Assembly: GCA_032622095.1 (NCBI GenBank)
Contig: CP136062.1
Location: forward strand, 131,585,282 to 131,649,281
Source of the DNA: Siphonodentalium dalli
Taxonomy: Eukaryota > Mollusca > Scaphopoda > Gadilida > Siphonodentaliidae
DNA: 64,000 nucleotides
Direction of reading: 5' to 3'
In this document: positions 1-12,200 of the stretch, piece by piece
Layout: every line of letters begins with the position of its first letter
Position numbering within the stretch: the stretch's first letter is position 1
The notes under the pieces: generated by a model
The model's database searches: none
Told to the model about the DNA's origin: nothing
Seen by the model: the letters and a program-made list of their open reading frames with translations, nothing else
Made by a program: the position numbers and the translations under genes

Positions 1-411
1 TCACATGTACTCAGCATGGTTGTCTATTTTCATTACCAAAACATTATTACTGATTTAGAAATATATAATTTTCATCGTCTTTTCCGATCACTGAAGCCAC
101 AGAGAACCATGGCCTCTCAAAATCTTGCGATGGTATCCACACATGTCAGCATATATTATTTCTAGATAGAATCCAGTAGATTTTGTGCTGGACAAAACTT
201 CCAGATGGATAAAATGAATAGATTTCAAAAATAGAAATGTAAGAACATTTAGCTTCGAAATTTATTTTCCTTAACTCATAACAAATATTTTTTTACTCCT
301 GCAGCCGAAGAAATATTAATTTAGAGGTGTCAAATCGGAGAACGGATCTTTAACTTCAGAAGAATAGCATAAATACACAAGTGAATAAATGAAATAAAAA
401 AATGAATTTCT

Positions 412-862
412 ATGAATTGTGAATGCAGTCAGGTCTCAAAATATGCTGGTGGACATTTGCAGAATGATGGCCCCCAGAGGGTGAATTTAGTGACGCGCAG
501 GCTAGCATCACAACATTCATCCTATGGGGACCTCATTTTGCATGGCTTCATCAGCTATGGGGGACCTAGATACAGATTAAGTTCCCAGATGGTGATGTGC
601 ATCTATTGGGCACCTCAATTATGCATTGTGTTGTCTGCCAATTTGGGGATATAGAGAAACTAAACTAAAAAAAGAAAAAGAAACTTTCTCAAGAAGTTTA
701 GAAACTAAAATAAATTGTTAATTTGATAATAAACATACTTTCCAGAGAAGATGAGGCCTAAGCAGAATCACGTTATGCAGGGTTCTGCTTCACTAAATTC
801 ACCTCTGGGGACCTCAATCTGCAAATGTCCACCGCCATATTTTGAGACCTGAATGCAGCCGT
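412..862. repeat. Foldback element, family O
   Basis: The two ends are inverted copies of about 70 bp: GAATGCAGTCAGGTCTCAAA at 421-440 and its reverse complement near 840-859, each followed inward by a GGTGAATTTAGTGA motif. Related pieces lie at 19760-19870, 27345-27395 and 28905-29115. The spacer has no coding signal. Confidence 0.7.
674..685 (+). promoter_or_regulatory. Perfect ISRE/IRF-element match
   Basis: GAAAAAGAAACT fits the consensus GAAANNGAAASY bound by IRF proteins. It lies 5.3 kb beyond the 3' end of the IRF gene, inside the spacer of a foldback repeat, and in an A-rich stretch where such a match can arise by chance. Confidence 0.25.
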
Positions 863-1064
863 GTTTATACACATGCTGATTGAATATACATATGCTGCTT
901 AGACAAACTCAATCTGTTTTTCGGTTTCCATAAGACTTCTCTATGGCTCTCTCAAAGCTGTCTGGTTTGGATATATGCAGCATCGGCGATGTCGGCGAGT
1001 TCAATAAACAAATCTGAAAGTATTATGAAACTGGTGAGGTCTTTATCAAATTTTTCGCAATTCG

Positions 1065-2062
1065 GTAATTAAGAAATAACTTTTGTTTCGATTAAGTTTA
1101 TTTAAGAAATAACTCTTGTTCAGATTTGTGTTATATGTAGTTACAGTAGAACCTCTCCAAATCGAACACCCTTGGACCGACACTTCTGTTCGGTTTATAG
1201 AAAATCGCACTACGATCGGAATGTATTGCCCTCCTTACAAAGCATTGTCGAAGCACAACCAACTCATTATTGATAACATGGAAACATGGAAGCGATAAAT
1301 TTTATGGTGATTCTGGTTTTTGAAAATGTCGCTGATCTAGTAGCACAGATTTCTTACTCTTGCATATGCGTACCAATTTAATTAGCCGTCTTTTGTTTGG
1401 CGAACGGAATATAACAGCAGGTGTCTGATTAGATAACTATGCTCATTTCTCATTGAGTGAACAGCAGTGACCTCAACACAGAGAATTAGAGCACTCACAC
1501 TTTGTTTTTACATCAATCATTGCGCTGAGTTGGACTCTTTAATTTTACAACCACTGCCCAAAGTAAACACTAATTTGCTCAAAGTACACAAATACAGTTT
1601 TAATCAACCTATCACTATGAATGAGAGGTCAAGAAAACGACTGCTCAGAGTTAATAGCCTAGAAATATAAACTTCTAAAAGATCCCCAGCCTGCACCAGA
1701 GCCAACAATTTAAGAGCTCAGCATCAAGTATGTCAAATCTACCGCACATGCTTTCGGTTGGTATCGCCTTCCGCGTCCGGATTTCGGAGGTAAAAATTTA
1801 TGTATTTGTTCATGGACTAAAAATCTGTCTGATGTTCAGAATAGATTAATTTTTAGTGAGAATTCCGGACCGGACTATTTGTTAGGTATGGAAAGGAACT
1901 CGGTTTATAGAGGGTCCGGTTTGGAGAGGTTTCACTGTATAACCAAAACATTTGAAGACAAAATCTGAAACTTGTAGCACGTTATATTATATTCGTCTTC
2001 AAACATTTCATGACTCATGACCTTAATATAAACAAGAGTTATTTCTTATAACTTAATCCCAT
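1065..2062. mobile_element. Foldback element, family P, interrupted by family L
   Basis: The ends AAGAAATAACTCTTGTT (about 1105) and AACAAGAGTTATTTCTTA (about 2032) are inverted copies. An uninterrupted copy of about 170 bp is at 32109-32272. Here the copy is split by a TA-flanked element at 1144-1937. A further partial end is at 28765-28800. Confidence 0.75.
1144..1937. mobile_element. TA-flanked mariner/pogo-type non-autonomous element, family L
   Basis: The terminal inverted repeat begins CAGTAGAACCTCTCCAAATC on the left, with TTTGGAGAGGTTTCACTG on the right, flanked by TA on both sides. Such ends are typical of Tc1/mariner-pogo superfamily relatives. Length is 794 bp. The short open frames inside show no transposase. 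A truncated second copy in reverse orientation lies at 17183-17722. Confidence 0.75.
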
Positions 2063-2663
2063 TATTGGTCAAGAACATCTAGTTTTAACCAATATATATC
2101 CATCAACAAATATGCCTTGGGAATAAACACCTGTCAATCATGCATACTGTATTACAGTTTAAGAGAAACTTCATTTTCAGAATTTTCATTGGTCGATCAG
2201 TTATGAATAGCCATCATAGTCATAGTCATCTGACAATTGGCACCACACATCAGAAGTGTGTCGTGTTCAATTTTAGCCATAAAATATCACTGCTCAGATC
2301 CATGATGGATATAATTTGTAATTTCTTGATATTCTTGTCAATTTTGATTATAACAAATTATAAGAAGCTTGGAAAATAATATATTTGACAACAGATATGC
2401 TGCTGCTCAGATGAGCATTCCTTCTGACATGTATCCTCTAATTATACCCCCACTGAAAAAAGGAGGGTATACTAGATCGACTTGATCTGTTTGTCCTTCC
2501 GTCCATCTGGGCATATATCTCAGCCATGGGTTATCGGATCTGGTCTCGGAATTTATATAAAGGTTTGCCATCAAGAGTGCTTCCAAAAGAGGCTTCCAAA
2601 TTGCTTTTTCCATTCTAGAGTTATCCTTTTTGTTTATGTGGAAATCCTCTTTTTTGTAGGGGC

Positions 2664-2688
2664 GGGGGGGGGGGGGGGGGGGGGGGGG
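2664..2688 (+). repeat. Poly-G tract
   Basis: This is an uninterrupted run of 25 G, part of a slightly longer G-rich stretch from 2659. Open frames read through it (polyglycine or polyproline) are artefacts of the run. Confidence 0.95.
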
Positions 2689-2805
2689 CATCTGCATAGA
2701 AATCGCAGCCATGGGTTATTAGGTTCTCAATGAAATTTAGTATGGAGGTTCGTTCGCCACCATGACTGCTTTCAGGAGAGTGCTCAATGACGTTTTTTGC
2801 ATTTT

Positions 2806-2906
2806 GCTTTCCGATGAATGGCAACAAGCCATATTTCCGACAAAATCATGAAAAATTACCCATAATTCTGCTGTGGTCAAGGAGTCGATTATTTAGGGCA
2901 TTACTG
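2806..2906. mobile_element. Half copy of family E (CAGTAATGCCC) foldback
   Basis: This is the right arm only, starting at GCTTTCCGATGAATGG and ending GGGCATTACTG before TA. The left arm is missing. It matches the arms of the full copies at 29991-30180 and 36149-36326. Confidence 0.75.
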
Positions 2907-3569
2907 TAAGTGCAACTTCTTGTTGAGAATTATTTTTGATTTAGAACAGGTAGAATCCTAGCATAAATGCCCTACGTCTTTGCAATATTGTGAGTCAGTT
3001 TTTGCATCATCAAAATGTTCCAAGCTTATACAACAGTCACCAGATGTAGAGTGCTTTGCCAAATTATTTTAGAATTTGCCAAATACTATCCCTGCTTGTA
3101 TCCTTTCCTGCAACCTTGAGTCTTATGTTTCGATATACGCGGTTTGAACGACTTTTGTTATCGATAGGAAAGCAGTTAATAATATACTTGCATCTCTATC
3201 ATGCAACAATAAACCAATCACCGAACAATAAAATGGTAGAAGGGTTGCTTCATCAGAAGGGCACATCACAAGGGGATTAGATATGTAAACACCACCACTA
3301 AATATGAGTAATCCCTCCACCAATTGATATTAATGCTATCAGATTGACTGCACCTTAGAGGCGATTAATATTATTCACCATAAGGTGGATGACCTGTTCA
3401 TGCCCTCTGGATATTTGGTCCTTTGTTGGAAAATCCAGTTTTGTATTGTTTTGCCGTAGAGGCGTTAACTTTTCCTAAACCTTATAAAACACCACTATAA
3501 ATATAATTAAACTGAGAGTTTCCTGAAATGAATGGTATTGATTAACCAATATTTTTCAACTTTCTTGAG

Positions 3570-4930
3570 GAATAAAATAAAATTGTCAATGACACTGTAG
3601 CTCAACTTGGGAATGAGTTTATTACATAAAGAAGGAAAGCCAAACAGTTACAGTAAAGGTCTTGTATTGTGTGGAATAAATTGTTTTTATTTCAAACATT
3701 TCACCAATAAATGTGGGCTACAGGGTGTGCAGATGGATTCAAATTTGAAATCCAAGATGAGTGCTGGCAGTCATGTTTTATAACGAATTTCGGAAATAAT
3801 CGATGGCTCCAATCTGGAGGTCACCCTGAAGATCCGTATGACGTTTGATGACGAGGGATGTGGCCGGTAGGGTGTGCAAAATGATTTTGTCAGGCAAAGA
3901 GTAAAATCCAAGATGGCCACTGGCAGCCATGTTTTTAATGATCGATGGCTCCCATCTTGAGGTCATCCCGAAGATCCATATGAAGTATGGTGACGATTGG
4001 ATGAGGGATGTGGCCTGTAGAGTGTGCTGAAGGATTTAGTCATGCAAAGAGTAAAATCCAAGATGGCCGTTGGCACCCATGTTTTTCTAATAATTTTGGA
4101 AAAAATATGATGGCTCCCATCCAGAAGTCACCATGAAGATCCATATAAAGTTTGGTGATAATCGGATGAGGGATGTGGTCTGTAGGGTGTGCCAAAGGAT
4201 TTAGTCATGCAAAGAGTAAAATCCAAGATGGCTGCTGGTGGCCATGTTTTTTATCGAAACATTTTCAAATTTGATGGCTCCCATCTAGAGGTGATCCTCA
4301 ACATGCCTGCAAAAAAAATGCGGGCTGCACGGTGTGCCGATGGATTCAAATTTGAAATCCAAAATGGCTGCTGTCAGCCATGTTTTTTTTATTTCGAAAC
4401 AAATTTATGGCTCCCATCTGGAGGTTACTCCGAAGATCCATATGAAGTTTGGTGATCGGATGAGAGATGTGACCTGTAGGGTGTGCTAAAACATTTAGTC
4501 ATGTACAAAGAGTAAAATCCAAGATGACTGCTGGCAGGCATGTTTTTAACTAATTTCGGATATAAATGATGGCTCCCATCTAGAGGTCACCCCAAAGATC
4601 CATATGAAGTTTGGTGGTGATTAGATGAGGGATGTGGTCTGTAGGGTGTGCCAAAGGATTTAGTCATGCAAATCGCTAAAATTTGATGGCTCCCATCTAG
4701 AGGTGATCTTAAACAGGCCTGTAAATTTTCAAAACATTTCTCCAAAAATGCGGGCTGCACGGTGTGCCGATGGGTTCAAATTTGAAATCCAAAATCTAGA
4801 GGTCACCCCGAAGATCCATATGAAGTTTGGTGATGAGGGATGCAGCCTGTTGGGAGAGCCAAAGGAAATTGATGACACACGGACGCTAACCCACAGCAAT
4901 AGCTGAAACTTTACAAAGTAAAGTAGAGCT
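3570..4930. repeat. Tandem array of about 168 bp units bounded by a TAGCTCAACTT motif
   Basis: The landmark GGATGAGGGATGTGGYCTGTAG recurs near 3850, 3994, 4164, 4457, 4624 and 4833, mostly 145-170 bp apart. Each unit contains AAATCCAAGATGGC and CCATATGAAGTTTGG. The array ends in a GCTATTGCTATGGG-type terminal hairpin next to GTAGAGCTAAAAATG near 4930. The layout (tandem core plus hairpin end) resembles the pearl/HINE non-autonomous Helitron-like elements known from bivalves; that assignment is inference. The peptide frames across it (for example RAARCADGFKFEIQN) are repeat translations, not genes. Confidence 0.8.
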
Positions 4931-5195
4931 AAAAATGACCTGCCACAACTTTTGCCAAATGAAACTATTTTTTGCCAAATGTGAATTAATTTTGCCACTG
5001 GCAAATTTGGCAAGTGGCAGCACGAATCCTGGCTTTGACCGATCAAAGCGCCTCTAGTGAAGAATCCAATACTCCTGATAACCATGCACCTACAGTGTAT
5101 CTGTGTTGTGTATCTGTGTGTTATTTATAACATAAACAACATTGCTGATAACTGCAGGTAAGGCCAAATAAACAATAAATCCATGTTCTCAGGTA

Positions 5196-5281
5196 CAGTA
5201 ATGCCCTAAATAATCAACTCCTTAACCACAGCATTATTATGGGTAATTTTTCAGGATTTAGCCAGAAATATGGCTTGTTAG
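5196..5281. mobile_element. Half copy of family E foldback
   Basis: This is the left arm only, from CAGTAATGCCCTAAATAATC to GGCTTGTTAG, preceded by TA. Confidence 0.7.
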
Positions 5282-5346
5282 TGAATATTCTTTTTAAAAG
5301 CCTTGTCAATCATTTTTTTCAATAGTTTCTGTTAGAAATATTGGAT

Positions 5347-5601
5347 TTAACCCTTTGATGACTGGAGCTGCACTGGTCAGCATTTAAGATCCTGTGCCAG
5401 TGCATTCTCTTATATATGCGAGTCTCCCACAGGGAGTCTCGCATATATAAGAGAATACACTGGCTTACAAGGTAAATATTGTTAGGCCAATGTATTCTCC
5501 TATATATGTTGGGTTCCCTAAGGGAGACTCACATATATAAGAGAATGCATTCACAAGGGTTTTTCGCAAAATTTCAGGAAGTTCACTCATGGAAGTGTTA
5601 A
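5347..5601. mobile_element. TTAA element, family C, with two internal palindromes
   Basis: It starts TTAACCCTTTGATGACTGGAGC and ends GAAGTTCACTCATGGAAGTG then TTAA. Two hairpins of the shared palindrome lie inside (5395-5465 and 5484-5552). The TTAA flank and CCCTTT start are piggyBac-type. It lies just downstream of the last IRF exon. Confidence 0.75.
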
Positions 5602-5782
5602 GAAACGAAAATGCACAATTTGTTTGTTTCTGGAGTATGTTTTCCAGATTTTGTGAAAAATATTTAAATAAATAACGTCCCTCCTTCGTCTCAAAATTGA
5701 GATCCTTACTTATCAAAACAATGATTTTGCTACTTAATCAGAATTGTCAATATTTTACTGATTCATGGCAACAGAATGACAT

Positions 5783-5864
5783 CTTTCGTTATTAGTTTGG
5801 TTGTCATAATGTTCATGTTCATGTTCATATATAAGAACACTATGACAACCAAACTAATAACAAA
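5783..5864. repeat. Hairpin with about 30 bp stem
   Basis: GTTATTAGTTTGGTTGTCAT is followed, after a short TTCATG-repeat loop, by ATGACAACCAAACTAATAAC. It is unrelated to the other families here and lies about 130 bases beyond the IRF stop codon, so it could sit in the 3' untranslated region. Confidence 0.7.
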
Positions 5865-5997
5865 TAGCCTGTATTGCATCAAAAGAAATGGACACTGATT
5901 GACCTATTGTTATGTGTATTTTGGATTTGTAGCCAAAGGTTTTGCAAAATGGCCAAAAATTCAGAAATAGACAAAATAATTTCCCATGCATTGTAAA

Positions 5998-6295
5998 TCA
6001 TGTAGTGAGTGGTTCTACAAATGATGTGAAACCTACCGTATCGATTTGCCCCTGAGCCTTTTGATGTGTGATAATACAGCTGATTAGAATATTAGTCAGA
6101 GGGGTTTTCTCTTGTCCTAAATCCTGGCCAAAGGAAAGCGTAATTTCTGCCGATGGCTTCGGTCCATTTCCAGCGAGATACCTTTGCAGTGCAATGTGAA
6201 AAACAATCTTGAAGTCAAATATCTTTGTTCTTGAATTATTACCACGAGTCAACTTTTTGCTATCCTTGTTGTGTGAGCCGTAAAAAACTGAACAC
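5998..6295 (-). CDS. IRF exon 9: end of IRF-association domain, probable last exon
   Basis: After the acceptor TATATTTTCAG, one base completes an arginine codon and the frame reads CSVFYGS, TKIFDFKIVFHIALQ, GNGPKPSAEITLSFG and QDL, matching the C-terminal half of the IRF-association domain (KIFD..., then TLCFGEE). Read straight on, the exon stops at TGA (5998-6000) after FVEPLTT. A possible donor, GATACG then GTAGGT at 6037, is also present. A phase-0 continuation from 5701 (DLNFETKEG...) exists but runs into a repeat with no family match. No poly(A) signal was found close downstream. Confidence 0.85.
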
Positions 6296-9200
6296 CTGAA
6301 AATATAATATTATTTAAATAGACATAATATAACATGCTTTTGAAAAGATAAGCTACTTTAAAGGTGGTCTATCTCTTCATATAACAAGATTGATATAGTT
6401 TCCTGGGTATAAAACAGTATATATTAATAGATTTTATTTCAAATTTTCTGGAATAATATACATACAATCAATTTGGGACATTTTATGGCTCGCGCTCATA
6501 CGGAGCGTAGCATGTGGATAATTCAATCTAATGATAGTGATGAACAATCAATTGATTATCACATCTGTCGCGAAGTCCAGTTGCTCTGCATTACATGGTA
6601 TTTTTCAGATTTTCGGTAATTGTCAGTCTGTTTCAGCGAGTTATAATTTTTACTACACAAATACACTGGAAATCGACATCTGCCAAATGCAATGGTTTTA
6701 CAGCATGGCATCAAATAAATTTCAGTCTAAAGATTGTGAAAGCAGGAGATAGCATCATAAAACAAAAATTATTGGACTTAAATCTATCAGAAGATGAAGG
6801 CAAGATGGGAGTAAGAGCAGATGGCACCGGGTAATCCAACAAGTGCATCCAATAGTGAGGCAGCTATGTCATATTTCCAATCACAGTCCATGTGACTATC
6901 TTTGCTGTCATCATTAATCGACAGTGGGGCATGAAATGTAACATAGTATGGTCCATATTATATGAGATAGTTACTTGAGTGTAACAGTTCACCCTCACTC
7001 TCTTAAGAGCTCTTTCCATCAATGTATCACATTATTATAATCAATAAATTTGAAAAATGATGGGTTGATACAAAAATCAGACTTGGCACTGAAAGGGTTA
7101 ATTAGAATCTAAAATGAAACAGAGTATGTTGTGCCGTGAGCTCCTTAATAGCTAGACGGGTTCAAATCGACACCGGTATTGAAATTTTAATGCTCTCATT
7201 TCTCTTCAAATCCATCCGTCCATACTATGTTGTATTTTCTCAGGAAAGTCCTATGTCAAATCAACCAAGATCACGAGATGCACAGTTTTTTGTACCCATA
7301 TACATTTCAAACTAGGTGCACGAGGCGCACAAGCACTATTGTGTGCCTCAAATCAAAGGACTGGATTATATGCCTACTTGCCTGGAGAATCTAGATGCAT
7401 ATATATCACCGTTGTCATACTCCAGTTTAATTCCCCGCATCATGTGCTCTAACAGATGTGCTGTCATTTCTTTCTGCTTCTGACTTTGTATGGAATGAAG
7501 CATGTTCGGGAAGTAGTATGTTGTCATACCGAGGTTCTCGAGATCTGCAGGCATCTACAGGAACAAATGATAATTAATGTGGTCAGGGCCGATCCAGAAC
7601 TGTTTTGATAGCTGCTATAGGTTTGGGCACCAAATCTCTGGAAGACTGAATGCCACTAAATTCCTAGTGGATATAGTATTTAAGTTTATCGCGATTCGGG
7701 GTTCCGATTCGATTCAATCATAGGATTCAAATATTTACGATTCACACTTCTAGGCTTTCTTGCGGTTGAAAAAGAACACGAGGTTGAAGATGCCTTGTTC
7801 TCAAATTCAAATATAACTATATGTCTATTAGAATAAAGCGTGAAGTGTAATTAACCTAACTTCCTGTTTTTGTCTTGCTGCATTGATTTGTACCATAACT
7901 CACAACGATGTAACAGCAATACAGTGTATTTCTCACCTGTTCACGCAAATGTTGGGTGTCGTTGGAAATATTGAAAACATTTTATGAATGCGATCAATAA
8001 TAATGACCAGTTTATATAGCGATTAACCAATTACTTGCTCTAACACGCTTGGTACAATATTGCCCCAGTTATTTGTACAAGCCAACCAATGAACCGGCTG
8101 CAGCCATTGCAGGCGCTGCTCTAGTTTGATCAGAACATGCTCTGATACTCATCAGTATGACAAGCTGATTGGTACTCGTTTAACGCATGAGTGATGCGAA
8201 GCCGACACAGTACGAGCGACCTTGCTCAAGAGTCACAACTTGGCACGGGTTTTGAAACGGCGAGCAATCGGAAAATTGCACGTCGCTCAAAGCAGCCAAG
8301 CCACTGCTGTGTGTGGAGACTCAGTGACCGGCGGCGCGCCGCGAACCCATATCGATGTGTTTACAGCGAATACAAGTCCGTCACGCTAACCACTAAGCTC
8401 CTATCTTGAACAGATATAATTATGTTTGATTAGGCATTCTTTAAATGTACTTGTAGAGTTACAATGTTCAGGATATTTGAAAAAAAACCATACCAACTTT
8501 TATGATTTGAAGATGAGAAGATTTTTTTGCGACTGAAACTTCCAGAAATGTTCACATAGTAATACTGCTGAATTGATCTTTATCCCATAGTTTTGGGCAC
8601 TAAATTTCGCAGGTTCACAAAACTGATTATGTTACCTGGATCGCTGAAACTGGTATTTTGATACCCAGGTTTGGCTCATGTATATATATGATTCAAGATT
8701 TCATTTAATTCGAAAATCTCATCCCTGATTTAATTCAAGATTCTATTTGCAGGCCCCAAGGTACAAGGTACCTAGGATTCAAATTGTAGATGGCCTGGGA
8801 TCATCTGGTCATTTCAGATTAAGTGGGAAGCCAGAGACTTGGGTCCCCATATGAACGCACTTCAAAACAATTACAAGTATAAGAATGAAAGTGTCAATGA
8901 CACTCTAGCTCAACTTGGGAAGGACTTAATGTTTTGCTGAGCAATGAATAGAATGATAAAGAAGAAGGAAAGTAAACTAGAGGTCACCCTGAAGATCCAT
9001 ATGAAGTTTGGCAATGATCGGATGTGGTCTGAAGGGTGTGCCAAAGGATCAAGTCATGCAAAGAGTAAAATCCAAGATGGCTGTGGGCGGCCATGTTTTT
9101 CATTGAAAATTGTTCAAATTTGACAGCCCCCATCTCGAGGTGATTCTAAACATGCCTGTAAATTTTCAAATCAATTCTGATCAATTATCCAATAAATGCG

Positions 9201-12200
9201 GGCTGCAGGGTGTTCTGATGGATTCAATTTTAAATCTAAGTTGGCTGCTGGCAGCCATGTTATTTCATTGAAATTCAGAATTATGTTATTGCTCCCAGCT
9301 ATAGGTCTGAAGCTTCGTGTGAAGTTTGGGGAAGATCGGATTAGGGATGCAGCCTGTAGGACATGCCGAAGGAAATTGTTGATGCACGAACGCATGCCAA
9401 TTGATGGCAATAGCTCAAACTTTACCGTTGTAAAGTTGAGCTAAAAATGCACAAATAGTGATTGCAATGTATAGAGTGAATGTAATTAAGGAAGTGATTG
9501 CAATTAATATACTTTATATTCTTATTTCGAAAAAAACATTTTCAAAGTCATGTGAAAGACTGCAAAGGGGTTTTCAGCTAATAAAAGTGCAAATACCCTT
9601 GCTGAACAAATTACTCTCATCATTGGTACATTCAGACAGGCATCATTGTCATACCTAAGGAGGGTTTATATGAATCTGTTACATTGTGTGTTTGAGCATT
9701 ACATTGAAATCAGAATCTTGTCAACAACACTGCATGAGGCATTAAGACGGCTGCAATATCTATCCATAAACACACTGAACAGAGAAATTCTATTTTCAAT
9801 GCAAGCCCAAACACATGGAAGCATGTGCATCATGATGTCTCAGTATTGGTTCTTTTTTATAATTGCGATTCAGCGCAAATGATATGCACTTAAGCACAAA
9901 TGATTTGCACTTCAGCACAAATGTTTTGCGCTTCAGCATATGTTATTTGTGATTTAGTGCAAATGAGTTACACTTCAGAATAAATATCTGGATATGTGCT
10001 TCCCTCAAATAATGGATAAATGTAAAAAAGCCTCCCATACAGTTAGAGCCCGAAGCCGCCATAGCATGCCGCCGCTGCCAGCCATATTGACCACAAGCCG
10101 CCGCCAGCCATATTATCTCTAACGCCAGCCACATAAAAAAATCTCCGCTGCCGGAATTGTAAAACGGCTGAGCCGTGTGCATGGGCTTGTATGTCAAGCT
10201 CAACTGCACTGTGAATAGAAAAGAACTAAACCGCATTGCCTAATATTGGCATACATACATGGTTGTTATATTATTAGAACACCGGCCCCTTAATGTGGAA
10301 TAGACTATCCCAATGCATGCTTTCATACAACTGAATGGGTGCATCCATTCGGTATTGCAAGGGTTAAAGTATAAATTGTTTATATCGACACGACCCAGTC
10401 TCAGACATCGCTGGCATTTGTCAATATATGCACATAACCTGTAGAAGAGAATAGAAAATAGTTTGAAATATAATATATCATTACTATCGGATTCATCATG
10501 CAATGATGCAATGATACAAGATGCCAGTGATGATAGCAGTCTGAAGTCGACAGAAGTCCCAATGTAACTTATAACGATTAGATGGGAAACTACATAGTAT
10601 ATCCATGCGGGTATTTTTGCCATAGTGGAAAAGCCCAACATCAAAAGATTACGTGTGGTCTGGAATTCCACGGGTTCACCACAAACGCTAATACAAACGG
10701 GGTCAGTACCGGGGATTAGGAATATTTCGGAAACGAAAGTACGCTGATTGATAACGTCTCAGCTGGCTGAGCCGCCATATTTCGTCAGCCACAAACGTCG
10801 GGACTGAGCCGGCTAAGCTAGTTAACCAGCCACGAAATCGGTTGAGCCAGTCGCGAAAACTATTTGTCGTGGCTTCGGGGTCTACATACAGTAGTAAATG
10901 GCCGATGGTGGCTCAGTTGGTAAGGTGTACAATGCATTAAGCCAACATAATGGCAAAGATGGTTCGATTCACAATAAACAAGGATTTGTGATCCATGCAA
11001 ATGGAAGGTATACTAATTCGTGTATCTTGACAAGCTTGTCAGTTGCTTCCAGGTGTCAGTGGTATTTATGTGCAGTAGAGTGATTTCCCAGTGAAATTAA
11101 CCCTTTGCATGTTCACTCATTCACCTGTAAAACTGATAATGTTGAGATATCGCCTATCGGCTCCAACAACAATAAACCCAAAATTATGTAAATTTGTACT
11201 CACCGGTGGCACTAGATTCTTTGATATATTCCCTGCAGTGAAGAAAATGCGGCATCCTTTTGGATCAGAGACAGTGATTTCATCAACTTCCTTATGTCGG
11301 TAGTAACTCTTTATTGTCATGAACGGATCTGAAATAAGAGTGTCTGGTTCTATTAACCCTTTCATGGCGGGAGCTGCCTGGTGCAGCATTAATTATCCTG
11401 TGCCAGTGCATTCTCTTATATATGAAAATGCACTGAATGGCTTACAAGATCAAGGTAAATATTGTTAGGCCAAAATATTCTCTTATATATGCGAGGCTCC
11501 CTATGGAAGACTCGCATATATAAGAGAATGCATTGGCACAGGGTTTCCGCAAAATTTCAGGAAGCTCCAGTCTTGGAAAAGTTAAGGTAGTATGCATCTG
11601 GTAAACCCTGTCAGCTGTCATTCCAACCCCACCTTGGCAAATGTCATACCAGTCCACGTTAACATACACTCAGATTCATAATGATACACAGTCTATCTTA
11701 TTCCTGCCAACTTTTTATTTTTCGGAATGTTTGTGATCATTATCCTCCAAATTACGTCATGTTGCACAACGTTAATAGTTTCGATTGGACATTTTTATCT
11801 TTGTGCTAATAATAGTGCATTCTAATTGGCACTACTGACATGGAATCCCGTGGTTCAGGGAATAGAAAATCTGTGTCAATTAATCAGACCCACTATTTAT
11901 ATGCGGTTCTGTAGTTAAACTTAGGCTGATTTCATACACATTATGAAAATCAGGTCAACTATTTTGCTTACGATCAAAATTGCGAGGCATGAATGATATC
12001 ATTTTGAAACAGGAATTCTTTGCCAATCCCTCCATTTCAACATTGTTCTCATCAATCAATCAAATATGAAAATTGATCACTTGAACCCCCCCCCCCCCCC
12101 CCCCCCTTCAATAGACCAATTTTAAGACTTCTTGGTCCTCAACAGCTTGGGATATCGGTTGGGATAATGCTGTTTTTGGACTGAGATCTGCCCTGTTGCT

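Noticed and set aside
2407-2827. Proline- or glycine-run frames
   Set aside because: These are translations of the poly-G tract.
3700-4906. Peptides such as RAARCADGFKFEIQN as members of a gene family
   Set aside because: They are translations of the 168 bp tandem unit and recur in every array.
5465-5716. Possible tenth IRF exon (DLNFETKEG and on)
   Set aside because: The phase would fit, but the acceptor is poor, there is no family match, and the frame continues into a family C palindrome without a stop.
10240-10671. 143-codon minus-strand frame in the intron between IRF exons 7 and 8
   Set aside because: No recognised domain, no promoter or splice context, and AT-rich composition like its surroundings; probably a chance frame.
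10896-10980. Functional tRNA gene
   Set aside because: A and B boxes are present but no acceptor stem pairs and the anticodon arm is not clear.
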